NCBI RefSeq assembly: GCF_014639155.1
Contig: NZ_BMFT01000005.1
Span: forward strand, 1-64,000
Direction of reading: 5' to 3'
Length of the DNA: 64,000 bases
Source of the DNA: Paenibacillus segetis
GTDB lineage: Bacteria; Bacillota; Bacilli; Paenibacillales; Paenibacillaceae
Both the position numbers and the translations under genes were made by a program. The notes beneath the pieces were generated by a model. That model was given only the letters and a program-made list of their open reading frames with translations. It made no database searches and was not told the DNA's origin. Positions within the stretch are counted from its first letter, which is position 1. The number at the start of each line of letters is the position of its first letter. Positions 44,885 through 52,573 of this stretch are shown here, one piece after another.

Positions 44885-44916
44885 TTACATGAAGACCTCA
44901 ATTATTTATCATGTAA
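44885..44916 (+). promoter_or_regulatory. inverted repeat just upstream of the MATE ribosome binding site
   Basis: TTACATGA (44885-44892) and TCATGTAA (44909-44916) are perfect 8-base arms separated by 16 bases. The second arm touches the AAGGGG ribosome binding site, so a transcript hairpin could limit translation, or the site may be a second operator. Confidence 0.4.
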
Positions 44917-44929
44917 GGGGCGAATTCAG

Positions 44930-46300
44930 ATGAAGCATAAGGAGAATAAGCTGTCATTGTTTGCGTTGACTTGGCCGATCTTTGTTGAAATGCTCTTAGG
45001 AATGCTTATGGGCAATATCGATACGTTTATGTTAAGTCATTATTCTGATCAGGCTGTGGCTTCAGTAGGAGTAGCAAATCAAATATTATTTTTTATAAAT
45101 TTAATGTTTAATGTCGTGTCAGCAGGTACGAGTATAATTATCGCTCAGAATTTAGGGGCAGGAAGGGAGAAGACAGCAACGGAGGTAGCTTCAGTAGCCA
45201 TTGTTCTTAATATGGTGTTCGGAGTAATGGTCAGTGGACTACTGCTTTTCGGTGGTAAGTTCATATTTCAACTGATGAATATCCCGGAAGAACTAGCTCC
45301 TCAAGCATCTACCTATTTATTGATTACCGGTGGATTTGTGTTCCTAGAAGCTGTGAGGTTAACAATGTCGACCATTATCCGAAGCTATGGATTAACAAGA
45401 TTGACAATGTATGTTGCCCTAGGTATTAATGTGATTCATTTGGGCGGGAATTATGTCGTTTTATATGGCACCTTTGATTATCCATTTACGGGGATTTCGG
45501 GTGTAGCCATCTCCACAGTGTTCTCACGATTGATTGGTTTGGTCCTACTCCTCATCTTGCTTAGGGTCAAAACTGATTTTAATTGGAAGCTGAATAAGCT
45601 AAGATTCGCCACAATTAAAACTCATGCTTCAGCATTACTTAAAATTGGGATTCCTACGGCAGGGGAGAGTTTCTTCTCTACCTTGGCTCAGATATGTATT
45701 ACTTCATTTATTGCTCTCTTAGGTACTCAAGCGCTATCCGCTAAAATTTATGCTCAGAACATCGGAATGTTCAACAATCTATTCACAATCTCTCTTGCTC
45801 TGGCCACAGAAATATTAATTGGACGATTCATTGGCGCCAAATTGTTCGATGATGCTTACAAAAAGGGCAAAAGGTATCTTAGATCTGCCGTAATATTGTC
45901 AGCTGGTTCCGCGCTACTTATTGCTCTTTGTTCGAGGTTTTTAATTGGATTATTTACGGATAATGAGGTGATTATAAATCAAGCGGTGCATTTATTATGG
46001 CTGGCAGTCTTATTGGAATCGGGAAGATCGGGAAATCTAATTCTTATCAATGCACTTCGCGCAGCAGGCGATGTAAAGGTCCCTGTCTATATAAGTGTGT
46101 CATCGGTTTGGATCATCAGTGTTTCATTATCATATGTACTCGGAGTGTATTTCGGATTAGGTATGGTGGGAGTATATGTTGCTTTTATATGTGATGAATG
46201 GATTAAAACTTTGCTATTAAGAAATCGATGGAGATCACGGCGCTGGGAGCAAATCGATTTAATTGGACGTGAAGCAGTAAGAGGACAAATTCCCTTTTGA
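44930..46300 (+). CDS. MATE-family multidrug/cation efflux transporter
   Basis: A 456-residue membrane transporter with the 12-helix MATE arrangement in two similar halves. The family opening LFALTWPIFVEMLLGMLMGNIDTFMLSHYSDQAVASVGVANQI is followed by the second half starting near residue 232 (LLKIGIPTAGESFFSTLAQ). It exchanges protons or sodium for drugs and organic cations. AAGGGG precedes the ATG. Two palindromes lie directly upstream. No neighbouring regulator was found, so the controlling gene would be elsewhere. Confidence 0.9.
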   Translation: MKHKENKLSLFALTWPIFVEMLLGMLMGNIDTFMLSHYSDQAVASVGVANQILFFINLMFNVVSAGTSIIIAQNLGAGREKTATEVASVAIVLNMVFGVMVSGLLLFGGKFIFQLMNIPEELAPQASTYLLITGGFVFLEAVRLTMSTIIRSYGLTRLTMYVALGINVIHLGGNYVVLYGTFDYPFTGISGVAISTVFSRLIGLVLLLILLRVKTDFNWKLNKLRFATIKTHASALLKIGIPTAGESFFSTLAQICITSFIALLGTQALSAKIYAQNIGMFNNLFTISLALATEILIGRFIGAKLFDDAYKKGKRYLRSAVILSAGSALLIALCSRFLIGLFTDNEVIINQAVHLLWLAVLLESGRSGNLILINALRAAGDVKVPVYISVSSVWIISVSLSYVLGVYFGLGMVGVYVAFICDEWIKTLLLRNRWRSRRWEQIDLIGREAVRGQIPF

Positions 46301-46426
46301 AAAACAAATCAATTTGAATTAATATCATAAAATATCAAATTATGTATTATTTTGGGAGGGGAAACGTAAAAAAGTCCTGATTTTTAATATTCTGGATAAG
46401 TTTTAGGACATAAAAACTTTATTTAT

Positions 46427-46454
46427 TGATACTTTTTACTTAGATACCCGTATA
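46427..46454 (+). promoter_or_regulatory. sigma-W-like (ECF) promoter
   Basis: TGATAC (46427-46432), 16 bases, then CGTATA (46449-46454). This matches the sigma-W pattern TGAAAC-N16-CGTATA with one -35 mismatch. It lies about 40 bases before the NfeD start. NfeD/flotillin-type operons are known sigma-W targets in B. subtilis. Confidence 0.65.
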
Positions 46455-46479
46455 CTAATATTATAATGCGGAAAGGTGG

Positions 46480-46496
46480 TGCATCTATTAGATGCA
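46480..46496 (+). other. perfect palindrome covering the nfeD start codon
   Basis: TGCATCTATTAGATGCA has 8-base arms (TGCATCTA and TAGATGCA) around a single T. The second arm contains the ATG at 46492, and GGAAAGGTGG lies just upstream, about 13 bases from it. A transcript hairpin would hide the start codon or shorten the effective spacing. Confidence 0.5.
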
Positions 46497-46926
46497 TGCA
46501 TGGGTAATTTGGTTGATTGCCGCAGGAATCTTGTTAGTGTTTGAAATGATGACGCTAACATTCTACCTACTCTGGTTGAGTCTGGGAGCAGCGGTTGCAG
46601 CAATTATCGCACTAATTGCTCCAGAGGGAATCCTGTTGCAAGTGTCTGTCGGTTGTTTGGTTGCATTGGTCCTGACCTTTTTTTCCAAGCCGCTCGTCAA
46701 ACGATTGCGCGCATCAAAAGGATTTCAGGATATCGGTACCGAATTAGTAGGGAAGCAGGGAGTAGTTGTCGAACCAATCGAACCAGGCCAATTTGGTATT
46801 GTGAAGATTGGGGGAGATACGTGGAGCGCTACGTCATTTGAGGCTCTGCGTAAGGATGAATTAGTCCGTGTAATGAAACGAGGCAGTACCATTATCGAAG
46901 TGCAAAGATGGGAGGAAATTATTTAA
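46492..46926 (+). CDS. NfeD-family short membrane protein
   Basis: A 144-residue NfeD1b-type protein with membrane segments in residues 4-70 (IWLIAAGILLVFEMMTLTFYLLW and following). A C-terminal OB-fold (about 85-140) is preceded by LVGKQGVVVEPIEPGQFG. It is commonly paired with SPFH proteins and organises membrane microdomains; here the SPFH gene starts at the last base of its stop codon. A sigma-W-like promoter precedes it. The ATG at 46492 is the only usable start. Confidence 0.85.
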   Translation: MHAWVIWLIAAGILLVFEMMTLTFYLLWLSLGAAVAAIIALIAPEGILLQVSVGCLVALVLTFFSKPLVKRLRASKGFQDIGTELVGKQGVVVEPIEPGQFGIVKIGGDTWSATSFEALRKDELVRVMKRGSTIIEVQRWEEII

Positions 46927-47864
46927 TGCAATGGGCAATTATTGTTATCGTTCTTTTAGTAGTTGTTGTATTTATCTCGCTTACTGTTAAAGTCGTACCA
47001 CAACAGCGGGTAGGGGTTGTAGAACGGCTTGGTAAGTTCCACCGTTTGCTGACACCAGGTCTTAACATTTTGATTCCAGTGATCGATCAGGTGCGTATTA
47101 ATCATGATTTGCGGATCCAACAAGCAAATGTACCTCCACAAACCGTAATCACGAAAGATAACGTTCAAGTACAAATTGATACGATTATTTTCTATCAAGT
47201 AGTAGGTCCAGAACAAGCTACTTATGGTATTTCCGATTATGTATACGGTGTAAGAAACATTTCAACGGCTACAATGCGTCAAATTATCGGTAAGCTGGAA
47301 CTGGATGAAACATTGTCCGGTCGGGAAAAGATCTCCACTGAGATCCGGGTTGCCCTGGATGAAGCAACTGAGAAGTGGGGCGTAAGAATTGAGCGGGTTG
47401 AGGTTATCGACATTAAGCCACCGCTTGATATCCAAGAATCGATGGATAAACAAATGAAAGCTGAACGGAATAAACGGGCTATCGTTCTAGAAGCTGAAGC
47501 TGCTAAACAGGATATGATTCTGCGTGCAGAAGGGGATAAGCAAAGTAAGATCCTCAAGGCGGAAGGTGATAAAGAAGCTCGTATTCGTGAAGCAGAAGGT
47601 TTACGTCAAGCGCAGGAATTGGAAGCACTCGGGGAAGCAGCAGCTATTAAGTCGGTTGCCGAAGCTGAGAAAGCACGGATTGAGTTCTTGGCAACTTCCG
47701 GTTTGACTGAGGAAATCTTAGCTTACCGTTCCTTCGAAGCTCTAACTGAAGTAGCAAAAGGTCCTGCTAATAAAGTCTTTATTCCTTCGAATGCGATTGA
47801 GACTCTTGGTAGCTTGGGAGCGATTGCTGAAGTGTTCAAGTCAGGTAAAGACTTGAAGAAATAA
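46926..47864 (+). CDS. SPFH/band 7 (stomatin-like, QmcA-type) membrane protein
   Basis: A 312-residue protein. One N-terminal membrane helix (about 2-20) precedes the SPFH domain (about 21-190, with VPQQRVGVVERLGKF and ISTEIRVALDEATEKWGV). A long helical region rich in repeated A-EGD-KxxxIxxAEG segments follows (about 195-280). QmcA/stomatin-like proteins form ring-shaped membrane platforms that recruit proteases or stress factors. The stop of nfeD and this ATG share one base (TAATG), so the genes are translationally coupled. Membrane stress control by sigma W is suggested by the promoter. Confidence 0.88.
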   Translation: MQWAIIVIVLLVVVVFISLTVKVVPQQRVGVVERLGKFHRLLTPGLNILIPVIDQVRINHDLRIQQANVPPQTVITKDNVQVQIDTIIFYQVVGPEQATYGISDYVYGVRNISTATMRQIIGKLELDETLSGREKISTEIRVALDEATEKWGVRIERVEVIDIKPPLDIQESMDKQMKAERNKRAIVLEAEAAKQDMILRAEGDKQSKILKAEGDKEARIREAEGLRQAQELEALGEAAAIKSVAEAEKARIEFLATSGLTEEILAYRSFEALTEVAKGPANKVFIPSNAIETLGSLGAIAEVFKSGKDLKK

Positions 47865-47874
47865 TACTTAAATG

Positions 47875-47912
47875 GAAGAGCCCTGGATGTTGTCCAGGGC
47901 TCTTCTTTATAT
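47875..47912 (+). terminator. intrinsic terminator after the SPFH gene
   Basis: GAAGAGCCCTGGA and TCCAGGGCTCTTC form a perfect 13-base stem with a TGTTG loop, followed by TTTATAT. Confidence 0.92.
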
Positions 47913-47939
47913 AAAGTAAACGGGGTAAATGATTTGAGA

Positions 47940-48608
47940 TTACTTCGAGGACAATTTGTTTTTTAACCGCTGGATTTCTTCACGAACTGCCGAGTCATCT
48001 TCTACAGGTGCGGAGCTAACGTTATTGCTAGTCGTAAATGGTTGACTGGAAACCTCAGCGCCAGCTTCCCACTCCAGAATCTTTTCTTCCATTCGTTGGA
48101 ATCCTCTAGCTGCATCTCCACTTTCAATGCCGCGGCTGAAGTTTGGGCGTACAGCTTGTGCCCGTTCCTTCGCTTTGCGAGCTCTAGCAGCCAATTCGCT
48201 TTGCTTTTCTTTCAGACGAGTATATTCCTCTTTGCCTTCTTGCAGGCGAATTTCTAGTTCAACAATGTTGCTACGAACTTCCTCTGCTTCAGCTGCATAT
48301 TTAGCTGCTTGCTCTTCGAAGTGGATTTTACCGGCAGCAGATTGGTGAGCCAGACTTTCATTTCCTGCTTGTAGAGCAGTTAGGGCATTAAGTTCACTTT
48401 TCTTCGCATCTTCCTCAGCGTCTTTAGCTTTTCGTTCTAGTGTGCTAACCGTCATTTTTTGCTGTTTGAGCATGCCTTCCGCTGTTGATATATCTTCTTC
48501 CAGATTACGTAAGTACTGTCCTGTCATCATGATTGGATCCTCGACTTTGTTCAATACCTCGTGGAGTGTAGCTTTCGTTAAGTTAGATAGTCTGTCGAAT
48601 AGGTTCAT
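47940..48608 (-). CDS. pspA: PspA/IM30-family phage-shock-like protein
   Basis: A 222-residue helical protein of the PspA/LiaH/Vipp1 family (LFDRLSNLTKATLHEVLNKVEDPIMM, then long coiled coils to about residue 170). The C-terminal tail carries EEIQRLKNKL. These proteins form scaffolds on stressed membranes. AAAGGAG precedes the ATG. It is the second gene of an operon after pspC (44-base gap). Together with the adjacent NfeD/SPFH pair it suggests a membrane-integrity module. Confidence 0.9.
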   Translation of the reverse strand: MNLFDRLSNLTKATLHEVLNKVEDPIMMTGQYLRNLEEDISTAEGMLKQQKMTVSTLERKAKDAEEDAKKSELNALTALQAGNESLAHQSAAGKIHFEEQAAKYAAEAEEVRSNIVELEIRLQEGKEEYTRLKEKQSELAARARKAKERAQAVRPNFSRGIESGDAARGFQRMEEKILEWEAGAEVSSQPFTTSNNVSSAPVEDDSAVREEIQRLKNKLSSK

Positions 48609-48652
48609 TTGATTTCGCTCCTTTAGAATTAGTTGTATTGGATTTTAAGATC

Positions 48653-48877
48653 TTAATAGCTTGAGAATTGATCATCGGGTCCGAAGCCATAAGTTGGTTC
48701 TTTCGGCACGATGAGACTTGCGATCAGGTACAAGGCCACTACCGTTCCGAAGCTGAACATCACCGCAACTACAGCGACTAAACGTACAACCGTCGGGTCG
48801 ATCCCTAACCACTCAGCAATTCCACCGCATAAACCACTAATTTGCTTGTTTGTTACAGAACGATATAATTTTTTCAT
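48653..48877 (-). CDS. pspC: PspC-domain membrane protein
   Basis: A 74-residue protein with the PspC domain KKLYRSVTNKQISGLCGGIAEWLGIDPTVVRL and one membrane helix (about 34-60). PspC-type proteins sense membrane stress and bind PspA relatives. It is the first gene of the pspC-pspA operon. In the 260 bases between it and the FMN reductase lies a perfect CAGACGTCTG palindrome (48965-48974) of unknown role; no clear sigma-W promoter was seen. Confidence 0.9.
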   Translation of the reverse strand: MKKLYRSVTNKQISGLCGGIAEWLGIDPTVVRLVAVVAVMFSFGTVVALYLIASLIVPKEPTYGFGPDDQFSSY

Positions 48878-49137
48878 CTCTAACCACTCGCTTTCTATAT
48901 ATTGATTAATTGGATTTATTTAAAGTATGTGTCCGTTGTTCATGTCTTAATTCTAACGGGATTGCAGACGTCTGATAACGGCCTGCAGACTGTTTTGTTG
49001 ACTAGACTTTGGTCGGGTAGGTTCCCAGTCATGAAGTCTGGGCTGGCATAAATTGCATAAAACGTAGTATAACAATAGGGAAGCTGTTCCATCAGATGGA
49101 TCACATCACATCCATAATGAGAAAGGAAGTGCGGTAC

Positions 49138-49683
49138 ATGAGTATTGCAGTTTTACACGGCAGCACAAGAGACGGTGGGAACACCGAAGGGTTAGCACAA
49201 TTAGTTCTGGATGGAATTCCTCATACCGAGATTAAACTTAGAGATAAAAAGATATTACCGATCCACGATCAAAGACATGATGAGGGTGGCTTTGATGCGG
49301 TAGATGACGATTACGATGAGATTATTAGGGAAGTGTTGAAACACGATGTTCTTGTGTTTACTTCTCCAGTGTATTGGTACGGGATTTCAGGGACTTTGAA
49401 AAATTTTATCGATCGATGGTCACAAAGTCTGCGTGATTCAAGTTACGATTTTAAAGGGACGATTGCTCAGAAAAAGGCATACGTCATTGTTGTTGGGGGA
49501 GATAATCCGAGAATCAAAGCATTACCATTAATTCTACAACTCAAACATACATTTGATTTTGTTGGTCTTGGTTTTGAGGGCTACATTATTGGTAAGGCCA
49601 GTAAGCCAGGGGATATTGTAAATGACTCTAGAGCTGCAGTGGAAGCTGCTTGGCTAAATGACGAGCTGAAAGCTCAGGTATAA
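49138..49683 (+). CDS. NADPH-dependent FMN reductase-like flavoprotein
   Basis: A 181-residue flavodoxin-fold oxidoreductase. The N-terminal FMN loop is VLHGSTRDGGNTEGL, a second flavin contact is TSPVYWYGISGTLKNFIDRW, and VVVGGDNPRI precedes the C-terminal part. Such enzymes reduce FMN, quinones, azo compounds or metals using NAD(P)H. The ATG at 49138 is supported by AAAGGAAG. It is followed by a hairpin, so it appears monocistronic. Confidence 0.82.
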   Translation: MSIAVLHGSTRDGGNTEGLAQLVLDGIPHTEIKLRDKKILPIHDQRHDEGGFDAVDDDYDEIIREVLKHDVLVFTSPVYWYGISGTLKNFIDRWSQSLRDSSYDFKGTIAQKKAYVIVVGGDNPRIKALPLILQLKHTFDFVGLGFEGYIIGKASKPGDIVNDSRAAVEAAWLNDELKAQV

Positions 49684-49712
49684 GATCTGAAGGAGAAATA
49701 GCTGGCGTGACG

Positions 49713-49748
49713 GGTAAAGTAGAGGTGCAGAACACCTCTGCTTTATAC
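49713..49748 (+). terminator. terminator-like hairpin
   Basis: AAAGTAGAGGTG pairs with CACCTCTGCTTT around CAGAA, with a single mismatch and a weak T tract. Confidence 0.5.
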
Positions 49749-49808
49749 GGGCTTTACAATATACAAGTATAGTAAGAAAAGATCATGTTACCTGAGGAGG
49801 ACAATATT

Positions 49809-50546
49809 TTGACTCAAATCATTAACTTTGCGCATCGCGGCGCTGCAGGACTTTATCCGGAGAACACGATTATTTCTTTTACCCGCGCTTTGGAGCTTGG
49901 GGCAACGGGGATTGAAACCGATGTACAAATGACGAAGGATGGTCATCTTATATTGATTCATGATGAAAATCTGCACCGTACGGCTGGTGTAGCAGCTTGG
50001 GTGAAGGATCTGACATTAGAGGAAATCAAGTCTCATGAGGTTGGTTCTTGGTTTCATGAGGACTACAGGGGAGAGCAAATTCCTACACTAGAGGAGCTTC
50101 TTACGCTTGTGAAGCCGGGTGAGGCTATCATCAACCTGGAACTGAAAAATGGTGTCGTCATGTATCCGGAAATCGAGCGAAAAGTCATTGAGATGGTGCA
50201 GCGATATGAATTATCGGAACGCGTAATTATCTCTAGCTTCAATCATTATTCCTTGGTGGAGTGCAAGAAAATAGCACCGGAAATTCGTACAGGCATTTTG
50301 TACATGGAAGGGCTGTATGAGCCATGGGATTATGCAAAACGGATTGGCGCAGATGCATTGCATGCATACAAGTATGCAGTGATTCCAGAACTTGTTGCAG
50401 CAGCTAAGGAGCAGGGTGTCGTGTATCATCCGTTTACAGTTAATGAACAAAGTGAGATGAAAGCACTCATTCAATTAGGTGTTGCAGGTATTATTACCGA
50501 TTATCCGGATCGGTTGGCAGAAATATTATTAGCACAGGGAGTGTGA
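49809..50546 (+). CDS. glycerophosphodiester phosphodiesterase
   Basis: A 245-residue GDPD barrel enzyme that hydrolyses glycerophosphodiesters to glycerol-3-phosphate and an alcohol. It shows HRGAAGLYPENTI at the active site, TDVQMTKDGHLILIHDENLHRT with the metal-binding Glu/Asp and catalytic His, and NLELK later. There is no signal peptide, so it is probably cytosolic. The TTG at 49809 lies 8 bases after GAGGAGG; the ATG 24 bases earlier overlaps that site. An MFS transporter follows after 4 bases, suggesting uptake and use of a glycerophosphodiester or related compound. Confidence 0.9.
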   Translation: MTQIINFAHRGAAGLYPENTIISFTRALELGATGIETDVQMTKDGHLILIHDENLHRTAGVAAWVKDLTLEEIKSHEVGSWFHEDYRGEQIPTLEELLTLVKPGEAIINLELKNGVVMYPEIERKVIEMVQRYELSERVIISSFNHYSLVECKKIAPEIRTGILYMEGLYEPWDYAKRIGADALHAYKYAVIPELVAAAKEQGVVYHPFTVNEQSEMKALIQLGVAGIITDYPDRLAEILLAQGV

Positions 50547-50550
50547 TGGG

Positions 50551-51771
50551 GTGAAGAAGACTTGGCTGCTTGGTCTTGGTTTTTTTAGCATCAGTATAAC
50601 TTGGGCATTATACAATGCGTTTGTTCCATTATTTCTGGACAACTATTTGAAGAGTACTGCAATGATCGGGTTTATGATGACGATTGATAATTACTTTGCC
50701 ATGTTCTTGCAGCCATGGATTGGGCATCGTAGTGACAAGACGAATACCAAATACGGACGGCGTATGCCTTATTTGTTGATTGGTATGCCACTTGGCGCAG
50801 TCTTTGCCACCATGATTCCCTTACATACGGGTTTTCTTACGTTAGTCATATTTATGGTTCTGATGAACTTGTCCATGAGCTTATTCCGCTCTCCGACGGT
50901 TGCTCTGATGCCTGACATTACACCGGACCACTTACGAACGAAGGCTAATGGAGTCATTAATTTTATGGGCGGACTTGGCTCCGTGCTTGCTTTTGGTATC
51001 GGTTCTAAATTGTATGGTGTGGGGTCGTATCTTCCGTTTCTAAGTGCAGGAATTGTGATGTTGATCTCCATGATTGTGCTAAAAGCGACGATCAAGGAAC
51101 CGATAACTCTGGGTGGTGGAATCGGTGTCTCCTCAGAAGCAAAACCCAAAAATCCAGTACGAATAAAAGACCAACTGGACAAGACCACAGTATTAATACT
51201 AGCAGCCATCTTCTTCTGGTTTGTTGCCTATCAGGGGGTTGAAGCTCTCTTTACCTTATATGGTAAAAATCAATTAGGAATGTCGGATAGCGCGGCTTCC
51301 TTCTCGTTGACCTTTTTCTCTCTTGCTTTCCTTATCTTTGCATTACCTAGTGGTTGGCTGGGGGCTAAGTTTGGGAAGAAAAAAATTATCTCGATCGGTG
51401 TTGTTGGCCTAGTCGTGATCTTCGGCTCGCTAATATTCATCGAATCGGTCCTATTGCTACGGGTGTTTCTTATTATTGGCGGGATCTTCTGGGCATGTAT
51501 CAATATTAATTCGTACCCGTGGATTGTATCGACAGGCAAAGAGGAGAGTATCGGTACGCGGACGGGAATCTATTATTTCGTATCCTCTCTTGCAGCGATC
51601 ACATCTCCGCCGCTGCTCGGTTGGTTGATTGATTCCTTTGGATATTCAGCGCTCTTTATTAGCGCCTCAGCTGGTATGTTACTAGCCTTCTTGTGTTTGC
51701 TCGGGATCGCACCTGAGAAGGCAAAGAATACAAGTGGCCCTGGAAATTCTCTACCGTTAGGGGCAAAATAA
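50551..51771 (+). CDS. MFS transporter, sugar/GPH-like
   Basis: A 406-residue 12-helix major facilitator. The marker RSPTVALMPDITPDHLRTKANG in loop 4-5 and the opening WALYNAFVPLFLDNYL resemble the SLC45/sucrose-type and related MFS groups. GTG 50551 follows GGGAG by about 9 bases, and the start lies 4 bases after the GDPD stop, so the two are translationally coupled. The substrate is unknown; coupling to GDPD suggests a glycerophosphodiester or sugar alcohol. Confidence 0.82.
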   Translation: MKKTWLLGLGFFSISITWALYNAFVPLFLDNYLKSTAMIGFMMTIDNYFAMFLQPWIGHRSDKTNTKYGRRMPYLLIGMPLGAVFATMIPLHTGFLTLVIFMVLMNLSMSLFRSPTVALMPDITPDHLRTKANGVINFMGGLGSVLAFGIGSKLYGVGSYLPFLSAGIVMLISMIVLKATIKEPITLGGGIGVSSEAKPKNPVRIKDQLDKTTVLILAAIFFWFVAYQGVEALFTLYGKNQLGMSDSAASFSLTFFSLAFLIFALPSGWLGAKFGKKKIISIGVVGLVVIFGSLIFIESVLLLRVFLIIGGIFWACININSYPWIVSTGKEESIGTRTGIYYFVSSLAAITSPPLLGWLIDSFGYSALFISASAGMLLAFLCLLGIAPEKAKNTSGPGNSLPLGAK

Positions 51772-51795
51772 ACAATTGTATAGTGATAAAATAGC

Positions 51796-51845
51796 GAACC
51801 TCCGGAATCTGCCAGTTATACTGGCGGGATTCGGAGGCTCGTTGT
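51796..51845. terminator. large hairpin between convergent genes
   Basis: ACCTCCGGAATC and GATTCGGAGGCT, with inner TGCCAG/CTGGCG, form a long GC-rich stem between the MFS gene and ycnI. T tracts are short. Confidence 0.7.
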
Positions 51846-51860
51846 GGTTAGAGTATAAAA

Positions 51861-52544
51861 TTAGGATGACTTCTTAGTGGAACGCAGAGAAATCCAAAGT
51901 GCAATAATGGAGACAAGCAATGCTAATCCTGATAGAACGGTGCTCAATATGTTTGCTGTTGACGAACCGTTTTGAGCTGCTTCAGCACCTTCATTTGGGC
52001 TTGCAACAATTCCGCTATCGGATGTGTGTTCACCGTCGTGGTCATGTCCGTCTGTAGCTTCTACAACAGCTTGTGTCGTCACCTTCGTAATCGAGTGAGG
52101 TTTGTCGGCGTTCTCTTCACCGGTCCATTCTACAATGCTACCGTCGCTATAATATTGGTATGCATCCCAAGCAAGGTTCATTTCATCGCTGGGATTCTTC
52201 GCTACGAATTCAAACTCCTGAAATTGTTCAGGCTGGATGCCTTCGCCTTCAGTTTCCCATGTAACTGTTGTTACCAATCCGGTCTCATCCTTGACTAGCT
52301 CGACTTTCCAATCGGGAACGGGACGGTACTGTTTGAACTCTAAACCGCTTGGTATTTTAAGCGAAATTTTAACGGTTGGGATATCTTTCTCGACAGGAAT
52401 TTTGATGCTGTAAGTTTCCCATGCGCCTGGAGAAGAAACCCCAGGTTTCACCGTAACATGGGCACTTGCTATACCCGAGAATAATAACAGTCCGGTTAGT
52501 GTAATTAAGCTAAGAATGCTAAGGCGGTTTTTGAAGGTTTTCAT
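51861..52544 (-). CDS. ycnI: YcnI-like copper-binding protein (DUF1775)
   Basis: A 227-residue surface protein. A signal peptide ends at IASA, so the mature chain would begin with His29 (HVTVKPGVSSPGAWETY), the copper ligand typical of the YcnI domain together with conserved Glu and Trp. A His/Asp-rich linker (about 165-172) and a C-terminal membrane helix (about 200-221) follow. It lies 29 bases after the ycnJ-like gene and is probably the second gene of that operon. The pair is thought to bind and import copper. No ycnK-like repressor is next to it. Confidence 0.88.
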   Translation of the reverse strand: MKTFKNRLSILSLITLTGLLLFSGIASAHVTVKPGVSSPGAWETYSIKIPVEKDIPTVKISLKIPSGLEFKQYRPVPDWKVELVKDETGLVTTVTWETEGEGIQPEQFQEFEFVAKNPSDEMNLAWDAYQYYSDGSIVEWTGEENADKPHSITKVTTQAVVEATDGHDHDGEHTSDSGIVASPNEGAEAAQNGSSTANILSTVLSGLALLVSIIALWISLRSTKKSS

Positions 52545-52573
52545 AATGTCACTCCTGCTTCTTCATATTTTTA

